Under the pieces are notes generated by a model. The model was not told the DNA's origin, did not search any database, and worked only from the letters and a program-made list of their open reading frames with translations. Positions 21,948-33,720 of a stretch of DNA of 64,000 nt are shown here, one piece after another (within the stretch, counting starts at the first letter, position 1; the number at the start of each line of letters is the position of its first letter). Position numbers and translations under genes: made by a program. This DNA comes from Simmondsia chinensis (Eukaryota > Streptophyta > Magnoliopsida > Caryophyllales > Simmondsiaceae), in assembly GCA_018398585.1 (NCBI GenBank), contig JAGTTD010000007.1, positions 35,740,911 to 35,804,910 of the forward strand. The letters run 5' to 3'.

Positions 21948-23435
21948 TTAGAATATGTGTATTTCGGTTGAATATTTTTTGATTTGGGCTTTATGGGTTA
22001 GGTTCTGACTGGTAAATTGTTGAAGAAGTGGCATGCTCATTATAGGGCTATCAGCTACTTGGTATTGTCTACGATAATTCTAAATTTGGAAAATAGTCCG
22101 AACTCATGCATAGAATGTTAATTGCTTTGATGTTCAAAATGATGGGGTTAAAATTGAATAATTAGAATCTTACTTTGTTGGGCAATTGCATAAAGTGTGG
22201 CAGGAACGGATATTTTGCTAGGAATCTACAATGTAAGATATCCCCTAGTTGATTCGCAAATATACGAACATATTCTAGAATCTTTGGCTAAAGTATTCCA
22301 CATGTTTGACATTTGAAATTCATACGAAAATTATTTATGTATTATGAATTGTTCGATAAAGATGAGTTGGGAACTACGATGAAAGAGGTGAGAAAAAAAA
22401 CAATAGTAGTTGGGGCTGTGTTTACTCGCGGATATCTAATGGAGGGATTAATTGTCAAAATAAAATTATTTGGGAAATTCTTAAATGAATATATTTAATT
22501 CTAGAGTACAATAAAACTTATTTATTTGAATTAAGTTTTATTAAATGGTACTAAGTTATTATCATGAGATGATAGTCATATTTTTGACCCGTTTGGAGCT
22601 AGAGCTATATTGTCCCTAAGGTCCCTCTGCAAGCTTCAATTTAAGCACTATTTGAAAATATTTAAATTAAATTCATACATGAATTATTTATTTATAATAT
22701 GAATAAATTAATTTTTACTAAATAATGTTTACGAGATGAATTTTATACATGTAGGAACAAAACAAAAAAAAGGGGGAGGATATTTGAAAAACATAGGCTT
22801 GCGCGTGACGGCCACACCATGATCCGTGTGACAAAATAACCTGTGCTCTTGTGCGGATACGACGTCCTTTTGCGCACACACACAACAACAAAATTGAGCT
22901 GTTGAGTCGCATACATTGCGACGTTTTATGGTAAGTGTCAGGGTTTGCAATAGAAAAGGCTACTGCATCATTTCTATGGCGACGCTTTTGAGGAAGTATA
23001 GAAGTATCATAGTGTCCCTATAACCTTAGCTACATTCTGGTGCTAAAAAAGGTGAGTGCAGAGAAGATCTTGAGGTGTCAAGAAGTTCCTTCTTTCGATT
23101 TCAGATTTACACATTCAGAGTTTGGATTTGCGTTTCAGGTATGTCTAAATGAAGTATTTGATATTTAATTTATTCTTTCCTTTATTTTGTTTATTCTATG
23201 TATGTTTATACTTGTTTTATTCGATGTTTTGATTATTATACTATAAGCCTATTAGAGTAAGATTTAAGTCTAATTAAATAATTTAATTAGACCAGGGCAT
23301 TAGATTTAAAATTAAGAATTTTAAATTATTTTCCACTGTGCGCGCTCTAGTCGTTTAGGAAAAATTTTTGAAATACGTTCCCAACACCAACATCATTTGC
23401 TTGTTTTAAGCCTAAGGCTATTTGATTGCAGCATA
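21948..23435. other. AT-rich spacer, no gene recognised
   Basis: No domain-level match. A possible remnant of a CCHC zinc knuckle (CIKCGRNGYFARN) lies at about 22188-22230, hinting at old gag sequence, but nothing around it supports a gene. Confidence 0.4.
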
Positions 23436-24050
23436 CTGCATTTGGTAGAAGAGACCGACCATAGCTCCAGTTAGGAGATGTGAACAGCTACATATTACGC
23501 TAAGCATAAGAGGGAGAGGCAAACCAAAGAGGAGTTGGCTGGAGACTATTCGACATTACTTAACCCATCTAAACCTAAGAGAAGATATGTCCTTAGATAG
23601 AGCTTGATGGAGGGTTAGCATAAGGGTAGCGGAGGTAGCGACGTAGACTAGTGCCGCGTTGGACTGGTAGCTCAGGATTTCTAGGCGGTTATAACCCCAG
23701 GTGGTGCACGTATCTGCTTGTTTATTTTCTTTTCGGCTTATTCGCCAATTATTGGCCTTGCACTATTTGCTTTATGATGTGCCTTGTAGTTGTCTTCTGT
23801 TGAATATACTTTACAACGCTAGTTGTATGCTGTGTCCTACGCTTATGCTTTGTTGCTTCCATGGTTTCAGGATGCTATGCTCCCATGACAACACGATCTT
23901 CAGGTTGGGGGTCCTCGAAAACAGCCTCTCTTCTATTCGGAAAGGGGAAGGCTGCGTACATCTGCCCCCCCAGACCTTGCTTATTGCAGAAGCCATTGTG
24001 GCACTGGGATTGCTGTTGTCATTGTTGTTGTTGTTGTTGTTGCTGCAGCA
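23436..24050 (+). mobile_element. 5'-truncated RTE LINE, ORF2 end plus 3' UTR
   Basis: Starts in the last codons of ORF2 (the same 'ccagttaggagatgtgaacagc' and 'ttcgacattacttaaccc' blocks as at 1650-1740), passes the 3' UTR and ends in the conserved GGTTGGGGGTCC ... GGCACTGGGATTG and a (TTG)n tail at 24010-24041. The three frames crossing 23701-24174 are accidental. Confidence 0.82.
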
Positions 24051-24058
24051 TATCAGCC

Positions 24059-24328
24059 TGTCTACTTTACCCGAGTGCATAGGGTTCTTGGTACACATTA
24101 CTTCCCCAACAAAGGAAAGCTTCCACCTGCCTGACAAACCTACACTCGCCGCATGCCTTTATCAACCAAGCTAAGTAAGGCCTCCTTCAGCTATAAATAG
24201 AGGGGGAAGTGATCAGATAAGAAGAAGTGGAAATCATGGCTGTAAATTGGTTTTTCTTCCTTTCCCCTATACAAGAGCTTGAGTCTTGCTCTTCCTCAAA
24301 GGAATCCATTCAATATTTCCCTGAAACA
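24059..24328 (+). repeat. 5' LTR (3' part) of Tat-like element Y
   Basis: Contains a TATAAATA box at 24192 and ends CCCTGAAACA at 24328 directly before a primer site, like the LTR of element T (CCCCGAAACA). The left border is uncertain; TG at 24059 just right of the LINE tail is one possibility. Confidence 0.5.
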
Positions 24329-24349
24329 AGTGGCGGCATTTGTGGGAAA
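24329..24349 (+). promoter_or_regulatory. Primer binding site of element Y
   Basis: AGTGGCGGCATTTGTGGGAA is a mutated version of the TTGGCGCCATCTGTGGGAA site in element T. Confidence 0.6.
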
Positions 24350-24669
24350 GGAAAAACACATCATGGAGGACTAACCACGCAGGATTTCCACCAGAGATGC
24401 CTCAATGACGTCACCCCAACTCACACTTGGAAAATCCCTAAACCCTCTACCCAAACTAGAAGGATCCTACTCTCTAACAAACCAAATACCCGCCAAGATT
24501 AAGGATCCATCCCAAAACACACCAAGGAAGAGGGATCCACATCAATCTTGCACAATTACAAAGAAGGCGAAAGAGGGGCGAGCTGAGGTCCCAATTTAAA
24601 GAACAGCTGCATCACTCGCCAGTGAAGCACTCGCCTTTCACTAAGTGAGTGTACATTTTTCGATAGGAA

Positions 24670-25096
24670 AAGTCAAGGTCCTAGATATCACGCCATTCTA
24701 TGGGAATCAAGATTCCAACGATCACTTGGCAGGATTTGCCTTACGAATGTATATACAAGGCATAAGTGAAGGGATATGATGTAAACATTTCCTGGCGACA
24801 CTTAAAGGGATGGCCCTAGCGTGGTTCGCCTATCTTCCCCTTGAATCTATAGATGGCTTTAAGGGGCTCTCAGAATCTTTCGTACATCACTTCCTTGGCA
24901 ACAAAAGGCAAAGAAAGACTGTGACGCATCTCATACAATTGCATCAATAGGAATTCGAGTCACTAAGGAGTTCTATACGTAGATTTACCCATGATATGGT
25001 TGGTGTATCTGGCATGGCTGATGACACGACCATAAATATCTTTATAAACGGATTATGCCACTGTGTTCTCAAGTTTTCTCTGGTCAAGAACCCACT
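24670..25096 (+). pseudogene. Element Y gag, first part
   Basis: Reads DITPFYGNQDSNDHLAGFAL, RMYIQGISEG, FVHHFLGNKRQRKTVTHLIQ and FINGLCHCVLKFSLVKNP, colinear with Gag of element T (30330-30730). It is the retrotransposon-gag core domain, which builds the particle. It stops at 25096, where element X has inserted; the frame resumes at 43655. Confidence 0.82.
25092..25096. other. TSD of element X (CCACT)
   Basis: CCACT is repeated at 43655-43659. With one copy removed, the gag frame of Y reads straight through. Confidence 0.9.
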
Positions 25097-25484
25097 TGTC
25101 TACGACGAATTTGGTTATTATGCTTACTCATCGCATTCGAGTTTTGTATGAAATAGGATTCCTAAAGATGAGCTGAACTCAAGCTTTAGCTACACGCTCG
25201 GCCTGATATCCCTTGACCTTAGATGAGGCCTGCAATGGAGTGGGAGAGAGAAAGCGGTAGAGAGAGAGTGGGAAAGAGTGAGTGAGGGAAAATGAATGAG
25301 ACAAAGTGGTCTCAAGAGTCAGGAGAGGATGAGAGAATGAAAGGTCCTTCCCCCCTTTATATAGAGATTTAAGTCAGATAGGAGTTGGGTTTAGGGGTGC
25401 TGCGTCCATTCTCCCCAGTTTAAGAGCGCCCATTTTGGGTTGCTAGTATCTGAGGGAGTAAATACCGGGCTAGTATTATAAATA
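25097..25484 (-). repeat. 3' LTR of element X
   Basis: Aligns with 43205-43654, including the GAGTGAGGGA purine run, the TATATAGAGATTTAAGT block and GATATCCCTTGAC. It lacks the about 60 bp of GGGCGCCCCTCTTTGGGAG-like repeats present in the other copy. Confidence 0.85.
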
Positions 25485-26489
25485 TATAGTCCTTTCACTC
25501 CATGGGTGAACTTGAGTCATTCTAAGGTCAGCCATGGAGTGGATTACACATCAGTCTTTAGCCATTGCTTGCTAGTGCACAATGTTTGCCCAAGCGAAGG
25601 GGGTTTTCAATGTTATGCCCTAGCTTTTTGTAATTGCTACTCATGTGTATTTTGAACTTTAATAGAAATAAAAAAGGCATATAACCTAAAGTAAGAAGCG
25701 TATCGACCAATTTGACATTTAATAGGATGTTTTAAATCATTACGATTCTTAGCTGGCACATGACCCATCATGAACCTTAGCAGGGCGTTTAACTTAATAG
25801 TAGATCTTAACAAAATGTTTAGCGCATTATTCACTTTAATCATAGCGTTTGGGTCCATTATGAATCTTAATGGAATGTTTTATTTCTTTGTTTGTCTGAA
25901 CGGAGCCGTTTCTATTTTTGTAGGAATGTATAGGGAAATCTGAGCCTCTGAAACTGTTGAATTTTAGAGTATTTATAGCATTTTGTTCCTTTATTCTTAC
26001 AAGCGTTCACAACATTTTGAGTTTTGTGATAAGCCTAAGAGGATATCACTATCATGACTAGCCATTGTTTATGTGCATACCTAGTTTGTAAAGTGATTGC
26101 GATCAAGTTATTTTGACGAGCCATGCATATCTGGTTGAAGCTCCAGGCGGTTGACTTAATATATTCATTTAATATATAGGTGATATATGTAATACACCTA
26201 GATAAGGTTAGGGTGTTCAGTATTCTACGTTTGTTTTATTGCCAGAGTAAACCATATGCACTATGCTTGAATGAAGTCAACGCAGCGAGTATGCCCCGAA
26301 AGTCTAGAATCAAGGATGTTGAATATATCAAACTAGTTTGACAGGGACGGGTATGTTATTGTTGTGTAGTCATGAAGGATATCGTATCTTTAAAACTTGT
26401 GGATCCTATGTAATAAACTATACATCATATATATCGAATGAAAAGTAGATATTAATGCTCAATGTACTATCTTTAGATAACCCTCATGC
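25485..26489. other. Element X body, no coding region recognised
   Basis: A GGAGTGAAAGGA-like purine stretch on the minus strand next to the LTR (25487-25500) is a plausible polypurine tract. The rest holds repeated 'AATGTTTAGCGCATTA'-like phrases (25700-25880) and no domain. Confidence 0.45.
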
Positions 26490-27010
26490 GAGACATGGTG
26501 TCTAGTATTGCACCCCTAACAGGTTATTGTACCGGGGTGGACCATCGAGATAAGCATTGCACCAGTTGCAGGTGATTGCATCAGAGCGGACCATGGTGAC
26601 ATGTATCGCACCCGTTGCGGGTGATTGCACCAGGGCGAACCATGGTGACAAGCATCAGACCCTTTGTCGGTGGTTACACCAGGCGGACCATGGTGACAAG
26701 CATCATACCCGTTGCGGGTGATTGCACCAGGGCGGATCATGGGGACAAGCATTGTACTCGTTGTGGGTGATTGCATCAGGGCGAATCATGGGGGCAAGCA
26801 TTTCACCCGTTCCAGGTAATTGCATCAGGGCGGACCATGGCGACAAGCTTTACACTTGTTGCGGGTGCTTGCACAAGGGCGGGTCATGGTGACAAGCATT
26901 ACACCCGTTGCGAGTGATTTCACCAGGACGAACCATGGAATAAGCATTGCACCCATTGCGGGTGATTGCACTAGGACGGACCATGGTGGCAAGCATTTAC
27001 ACAAGTAGTC
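26490..27010. repeat. Minisatellite of element X, about 49-bp period, about 10 copies
   Basis: Unit core: GGACCATGGTGACAAGCATC then ACCCGTTGCGGGTGATTGCA. Spacing of CCATGG is 48-49 bp (26591, 26640, 26688). Each unit carries a short hairpin ACCCG-TTG-CGGGT. The ORFs 26516-26776 and 26825-27073 are translations of this array. Confidence 0.85.
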
Positions 27011-29475
27011 GTCAGCGTCGTGTATAAGATACCTGCTAATAAATATGCTAACTATGTGGTATATCTTTCTCAAAGGATGTTCATGGCATTCTCAAAGGAT
27101 GTTTATGGCTTGCGTTTGTTTGCTCTAGACATTTATTTACGAACTGATGGACTTGACATGGCTTCTTTTGAGTGGTTATAAGTAGACTATATGAACCCTT
27201 GCTAATACTGGGATGACAAGCATTTTACGTGTGACTTACCAATGATGAGTTTTTGATTGCATGCGGTGGGTCGCATTGAACATAAGAACTCTATAAGGTG
27301 AGTTTATAAGATGTTAATAACAAAAGATCTCTGATACACATTCTTTGGTACATATCAATCATGTTATCCTAGCCTTAATATTGTGAACTATTTTTAAGGA
27401 CTTGATGATCCTTTACTGTGTATTACCTCATTGACAACAGCCATTGCTAGATCGAATAGGCTGTGAAAGAAGTTTTAAATCATTTGTAAGAAAGTCGGAG
27501 ATAACCCTAAAATAGATTATCTTGGGTATTGGACTATTTTTTTCTTTTTATTGTTACCTATTTAGATTGCCATCCTCCAAAGGAGTTTTTACGATTGAGT
27601 TGTCATGCTTGTCAAGAAGTTGTTCCCATGGTATGGAATTACGGATTACGTGGTGGCACAACGTACGCATGGGATTATAAAGTTGGCTAAGCAGATAACG
27701 ATAATACCTAGCATTGCCCTTACTAAGTTGTTGACTGGTTTTAGTACTAAATAGCTTAGCGTAAGATTGGTTGGAGTGTGAGTTGCTCAGACGCAATAAC
27801 AAAATCGGTTCATTTTGGATTCTCTTATTAGAAATATTTTGTCAAGTGTCCATAAGTAACCAAGTTTTATAATTTGATTTTTGACGGGTAGTGAAGTCTT
27901 CTGGGTACGCCATAATGTTATATAACGCAACACGATTGAGGACGAAAGTAGCTAGCTTTGAAAGGGGTTGCTTCTTATGAATTGGTAGTTCTTGACTTGT
28001 AATTGTTTTTACTTGCTTTGTATCACGCAAAAAGAATAACTTTCAACCATTGCTGATTACGAAGCTTTTTGATTTTGGAATGGTTTAACCTTTGTGATAG
28101 AGGAAATGCCTAACCTATGACCTGGAAGTGAAGTCCCTTAGTCGTGAAAAATGATTTGGGCTATCAAAATAAAGAAGTGAAAGTTGTGAATCGAGATGAA
28201 GTCCCCCACTCTTAAAAACATTCATACCAGCATTGAAATAAAGATTGGATCACCCTAAAATCATCGTTGGTTTATGTTATACTAAGTTTATTTAATCTCC
28301 GGAGCCCAGTTTAAGAGGGAGGCAGGTAGAATCATCGATGTAGAGAGACGATGAAATTGCGTCGTTCGGCAAGTAGATCGGATGCGGTAGAATCTCGTCT
28401 CGCAAGCTAAGTAGTTCTTTTAACATTGTGTAGGAAGGGTGTGGGTGCGGTGGCACATAGCTAATAATTAGGATCTTTAGGGGCGATGTGGTATCTTAAG
28501 TTGGAATTTTATGAATAGTATGATTTGATGGTGGCCTGGTGCACGCATAAGACAAGCAAGTAAGAGATTCCCAGAAAAATCGAATCAACTACAAATGGAG
28601 TTACCTTGTGAGAAGAATCAATATGTTTTGGGTGAATCATTTTCATTATAATCCTAATCCAATACAAGCCTAATTACACCCATCTTTGTTACCATTTCTA
28701 TTCAACTAAATCCTAATTAGGTAAGTTTTTGTTACATTTCTAAACTATTCCAAGCCTGATAGTCGGGCAAATAATATTCATTATCCATCCAGTAGAAAAT
28801 GATTCAATTAAGGTTTAATTGACTTGTGATGAAAATCGGTTCAGTGAGGGCTAAATGAAACTAAGCTTGTAACAAAAGTTAGTTCAAATAGGGTTCAACT
28901 AAATTGAGACTATAGCAAGAATGGGTTTAATCCGGGTCGAACTAAACCAATATCATAACGAAGATTGACCCACAACTATTGCAAGACAACTATTATGAAT
29001 GTTTTTCCATACCTTGTACGCGCATCATTTGGAACCGCATCCATTCCCTCGAGTGATTGAGGCGAGCGTAATGTTAGGCAACTTGTACGTCATTTCTCAA
29101 TAAACCAGACCTTTGCTCCCGTGTTACTGGCCGGTCTAAGATAGCTGTATTTTGCAACTAGTTACGCTCACTGTTGACGTTTGAGGCACATCTAATTGGG
29201 ACACCACTTGCAAGAGTAAAATTGATTCAGTTGTTAAATGAAAGTGTTTGCAACATTCCTGTGCACCCTATTTTATTTGAACTTTGTTGAAATTCAAGCA
29301 GCTTCTTTTTTCTAATAATAATAACAATAGCTTGGCAGTATTATCCTTAATTTTGGTTCATATAGATATTTGGATGTTTCATATGGATACTTGAACCGTT
29401 TAATGTAACTCCCTAAAAATATCATTTTGGTTCACTAATGTTGGTCATTCTCAAGTCACATGGTTATACTTGATG
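27011..29475. other. Element X body, no coding region recognised
   Basis: AT-rich, no domains. Diverged repeats with the phrase 'GGTTCAAYTAAA...TGTAACRAAA' lie at 28795-28970 and resemble those at 41820-42180 on the far side of element T. Confidence 0.5.
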
Positions 29476-29480
29476 AGTAG

Positions 29481-29914
29481 TGTTAAGGAAAACACCATTT
29501 GCTAAGACAACCGCCACCCCAGGAAGAGGGCGTTATGAGCATACCCCAGTGAACGGCCGTCAAGGACAACTACCGCAACCCTAGCCTTAGCGATACTTAT
29601 ACCCTGGCGGTACTCCTACACCCTAGCGGTACTTCTATACCCTGGCGGTACTCCTACACTCTAGCGGTACTTCTACACCCTGACGGTGCTCCTACACCCA
29701 AGCGGTGCCCTTACACCCAGGCGGTACTCCTACCCCCAGGCGGTACGCCTACACTCAGGCGGTACTGCCACACCCCCATGCCCAAACTAGGTTTTCCCAC
29801 ATAGCACCAAGGAGCCCCCTCTTAACTACTATAAATATAGCAAGGAATACAACAAAGAAGGGAACTTGAGCTCGGTTCTCCCTTAAAAGATCCCAACCAA
29901 AAAACCCCGAAACA
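29481..29914 (+). repeat. 5' LTR of element T with 20-bp minisatellite
   Basis: U3 contains about a dozen roughly 20-bp units (ACCCTGGCGGTACTCCTAC type). TATAAATA lies at 29830-29837. It is 74 bp longer than the 3' LTR because of extra minisatellite units. Confidence 0.9.
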
Positions 29915-29915
29915 A

Positions 29916-29934
29916 TTGGCGCCATCTGTGGGAA
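29916..29934 (+). promoter_or_regulatory. Primer binding site of element T
   Basis: TTGGCGCCATCTGTGGGAA begins two bases after the LTR. This site class is common in Tat and Athila elements; the tRNA species is not assigned here. Confidence 0.8.
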
Positions 29935-29952
29935 GGCACTAACACTTCCCCC

Positions 29953-31390
29953 TTGTCAAATACTAGTCGTTCCACTCCTCTTGATGAGGAGGGCCCCAGC
30001 CCAGATTATGTAACTCAAGAACAATTCAATCGATTGCAACACCAACTAGGCCAGTTCTTTGCGCAAATGGCGGACAACGACATCGGAAGGGTCCCAGACC
30101 CTAGCCAATTTAATACCACCTCCGGAGCCTCAAGGCACGCTCCGACTCAGGACCAAAACCCAGTTACCGAATCCAGAATGAGCACTTACCATAACTATGT
30201 AAGCGGCGACCGCAAGTAGGCTGCCGGAACAATGGTAACACCTCTGGTACTAGGAACCCACTCACCTTTTACATCTCGACTTCTCCTGGCACCCGTGGGA
30301 AAGGTAAAAATCCCTAATATGGATGCATTTGACGGGACTCAGGACCCTGAGGACCATCTGGTCGGTTTTATGGTGCGAATGTACCTACAAGATGTAGGGG
30401 AGGATGTATGGTGTAAATGCTTTCCAGTCACTCTCAAAAGGGCTGCACAAAGCTGGTTCTCCTCTCTTCCATACTCATCCATTGATGGATTTACAGAACT
30501 CTCCGAATGATTTGTGCGTCACTTCGTGAGCAATAAAAGAAGATGGAAAACGGCTACACATCTTCTAAAACTACAGCAGAATGAGTTTGAACCCTTAAGG
30601 AGCTATGTACGACGATGCACGCATGCCATGATCGATGTCGCCAACCTTTCTGATGAGATGGCCATTACTGCCTTTGTTAACGGATTGCAAAATTCCCACT
30701 TTAAATTTGCGCTAGCTAAGGGACTGCCTTTAACCATTGACGATCTAGGGCGCAACGCCAACAAGTATATTACCACTGAAGATGCAATGCAAGTAGCACC
30801 GAGACCTGAAGTAGTTTTGGTAGGGGCCTCTCCAGGGCCAAAAGAGGGTTTCTAGCCACCGCCAAAAAATACCCGGCCACCAAAAAAGCGCAAGCCCTTC
30901 TTTAGAATGCAGATCCCGCAGGAAACCGCAAGACCACTACTAGTAACAAAAATAGAAGAGCCGCCAAAGGACTCTAAAAGCAAGAAAAATGGTTGGTGCG
31001 CCTATCACCAAACCACCACCCACAACACTGCCGAATGCCGAGCCTTAAAATCCCGTTTGGAAGAAGCTGAGCGCACGGGTCAGTGGATAGAGTACGCGAA
31101 CTTACAAAGAATAAAGATAGGAAAAGCTCGTGGTGAAGATGTTAATGACCGAGGCCCAAGCAAAACAACACTCCCGGTCATCGCCGCCATCACTAAAAGG
31201 AAGCCGCCCATAAGTAAGAGACGGGAAGCTAAGGAAACAGGGAAGGAGCCCTGCCTTGCACTCAATAGACCTAAGTGCATAAGTTTCACAAAGGAGGATG
31301 CGCAGGGGATTGACACGTACCAGGAGGACCCTCTGATTATAACCGCCAATATTTACGGGTACACCGTCCACAGAATCCTTGTTGACTAAG
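29953..31390 (+). pseudogene. Element T gag (nucleocapsid-capsid part) and start of protease
   Basis: One frame with stops at 30217-30219, 30508-30510, 30853-30855 and 31387-31389. The first codon of the open frame is TTG, so the original ATG may have mutated. The N-terminus is MSNTSRSTPLDEEGPSPDY-like. The retrotransposon-gag core spans about 30300-30840 (FDGTQDPEDHLVGFMVRMYL, QSWFSSLPYSSIDGF, RHFVSNKRRWKTATHLLKLQ). A zinc-knuckle-like region WCAYHQTTTHNTAECRAL is at 30990-31050. It ends in YTVHRILVD, where the protease active site begins. Confidence 0.88.
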
Positions 31391-31990
31391 GCAGCTCTGT
31401 TGAAGTACTCTTCTTAAACAGTTACGCCCTGATGGGGATGTCCACCTCCTCCCTTATCCCTACATCAAGCCCTATTGTAGGATTCGCCGGAAATATTATT
31501 ATACCTCAGGGAAAGGTATTCATAGCCGTAACCTTTCAAGGTGAGGGAGGACAGCGCACTATAAAAATTGAGTTCTTGGTCATAGATGCTCCCTCATCCT
31601 ATAATATAATCCTTGAAAGACCGTCCTTGAATCGCCTAAGAGCCGTGGTCTCCACCTACCATCTAGCCATGAAGTTTGAAAGTGACACTGGCGACATTAT
31701 GACCGTTCGTGGTAGTCAATGCTCCTTCTCTGAATATTATCACAAATTTCCCGACTCAGCCCCAATAACCGCCGAACCAGCTGAGCCTAAGTCGTCCTCA
31801 AGTCCTGGCATGGCCCCGTCGTCTCTAGAAAAGTACGAGCTAGAGCCAGGGCGGCACGCTTACATGGGTGCCTCAGTTCGTCATCACCTAAAGGAGAAGA
31901 TTGGTGAACTCTTAAAACAATACCGGGACGTCTTCGTGTTTTCTGCTGACGAGATACCAGGAATATCGCCAGCTCAATGTCCAGGTTGAT
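31390..31990 (+). pseudogene. Element T aspartic protease
   Basis: Immediately after VD the frame has TAA and then GSSVEVLFLN, so the Tat-type D-x-G-S-S active site is hit by a stop. The frame 31432-31989 continues with TFQGEGGQRTIKIEFLVIDA and YNIILERPSLNRL, the family's flap and C-terminal part, then the linker to RT (LLKQYRDVFVFSADEIPGIS). A frameshift lies near 31975. Confidence 0.85.
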
Positions 31991-32695
31991 AAGAAACCGA
32001 TTAAACAACGAAAGCGTAACTTTTGCGCCGAACGCAACGAGGTCGTCAAGCTTGAGGTACGAAAGCTGATCCAAGCAGGATCCATTAGGGAGGTAGCTTA
32101 CCCATAATGGCTCGTCAACGTAGTACTGGTAAAAAAGGTAAACGAAAATTGGAGAATGTGTGTCGATTTCACAGACCTCAATAACGCTTACCCAAAGGAC
32201 TTTTACCCTCTTCCTAAAATTGATAAATTGGTAGACTCAACGGCAGGTTGCGAGTTATTCAGATTTATCGACGCTTTCTCAGGCTACCACCAGATTCAGA
32301 TGCATCCAGATGACGAAGAAAAAACTTCCTTCATAACTGCTGAGGGTACATATTGCTACCGAGTCATGCCATTCGGCCTCAAAAATGCTAGTGCCACATA
32401 TCAACAGCTGGTCAACAAAATTTTTGATTCCCAAATCGGCCGCAACATGGAAGTTTACGTAGACGACATGATAGTTAAATCCCGGAAAAACCCAGATCAC
32501 ATTGAAGACTTAAGAGAGGCTCTAGAAGCACTCAGGTGGTATCGAAAGAAGCTTAATCCGGAGAAGTGCTCAATCGTGGCACCCGAAGGAAAATTCCTAG
32601 GATTTATTGTCAGCACCAGAGGGATTGAAGCCAACCCCAGAAAGATACGCGCTATTCTCGAAATGGGATCACCCCGTTCTTCTAAAGATGTCTAG
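31976..32695 (+). pseudogene. Element T reverse transcriptase
   Basis: Copies element RNA into DNA in the cytoplasmic particle. It contains MCVDFTDLNNAYPKDFYPLP (32156), FIDAFSGYHQIQMHP, VMPFGLKNASATYQQLVNKI and the catalytic VYVDDMIVKS at 32454-32483, followed by GKFLGFIVSTRGIEANPRKI. The start of the domain (32000-32155) has one TAA. The frame ends at 32693-32695, where Gln/Glu is replaced by a stop. Confidence 0.93.
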
Positions 32696-33720
32696 AAGCT
32701 GGCCGACTGCATGGCCTCTCTTAATAGATTCATTAGCCGTTCTGCCGACAAGGCCTTGCCCTTCTTTAGAACATTGCGGAAGAAGCAGCCCTTTTGTTGG
32801 AATGAAGAATGCCAGCACGACTTTCTGCAGCTAAAGCAATACCTAGCACATCTTCCCGTCATTACCTCCCTTTAGGCAAACACAAATCTGAGCGTTTACT
32901 TAGCTATTTTAGAAGACACCACTAGTGCCGTACTGATAGCCGACCGCGAGGGTAGACAGCTCCCAATATATTTTGTGAGGTAGTCCCTTAAAAAAGTAGA
33001 AAAAAGATACCCTGCCATAGAAAAAACCGCGCTAGCCTTAGTCACAGCCACATGTAAACTGAGACCTTATTTTCAGGCCCATACCGTTACTATGCTCACT
33101 CATCTCCCTTTTCAAAAATTGCCAGGAAAATTGGACTACTCGGGAAGAATGTTAAAATGGGCAGTAGAGCTCTCGGAACATGACATACGATACTCACCCC
33201 GCCTGGCCATTAAGGCACAGGCCCTGGCCGACTTTTTGGTAGAATGCAGTTTTGAAGTACCCGAGCTCATGACCTTCCCCAAAAAGGCTCACCTTTGGAG
33301 ACTGTTCATTGACGGTTCCGTCAACCAAGGGGGCAATGGCGCAGGTATCGTACTAATAAATCCAGAAGGGCATACACAGAATATGAGGTAAGACTTAACT
33401 TTGATGCCACTAATAATGAAACTGAGTATGAGGCCCTACTTCTAGGTATCGATTACGCTAAAGAGACCGGCGCCATACATGTTGAGGTCTTCAGCGACTT
33501 GGAACTGGTAGTAAACCAGGTAACTGGGGAATACGGAGTAAGGGAGCCCCACCTGGCACAGTACCTTGGCCTGGTCCAGAAAAGGATCTTCGGATTAGAG
33601 AGCTTCAGTATACGAGGAATCTCCCGAGAGGACAATAAGCGTGCTGATAAGCTAAGTCGGTTGGCTGGCCTCAAGCACATGGTGGAAAAAGAGGAAGGAG
33701 ACGTGCAGATGCAAGAGGTC
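32696..33720 (+). pseudogene. Element T dual RNase H region
   Basis: First RNase H: CWNEECQHDFLQLKQYL (32794), VYLAILEDTTSAVLIADREG, KRYPAIEKTALALVTATCKL. Second, archaeal-type RNase H: LFIDGSVNQGGNGAGIVLIN (33302-33361), then, after a frameshift near 33395, EYEALLLGIDYAKETGAIHV, DLELVVNQVTGEYGV and NKRADKLSRLA. The second RNase H places the element in the Tat lineage. Confidence 0.9.

Noticed and set aside
22188..22230. Possible CCHC zinc knuckle (CIKCGRNGYFARN)
   Set aside because: Isolated, last ligand spacing imperfect, and no gag or pol sequence around it.
23701..24174. 157-codon ORF with hydrophobic stretch
   Set aside because: Covers the LINE 3' UTR, its (TTG)n tail (giving a Leu run) and the Y LTR; not conserved in the other LINE copies.
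26516..27073. ORFs with CHHGPP repeats
   Set aside because: Array translation of the 49-bp minisatellite of element X.
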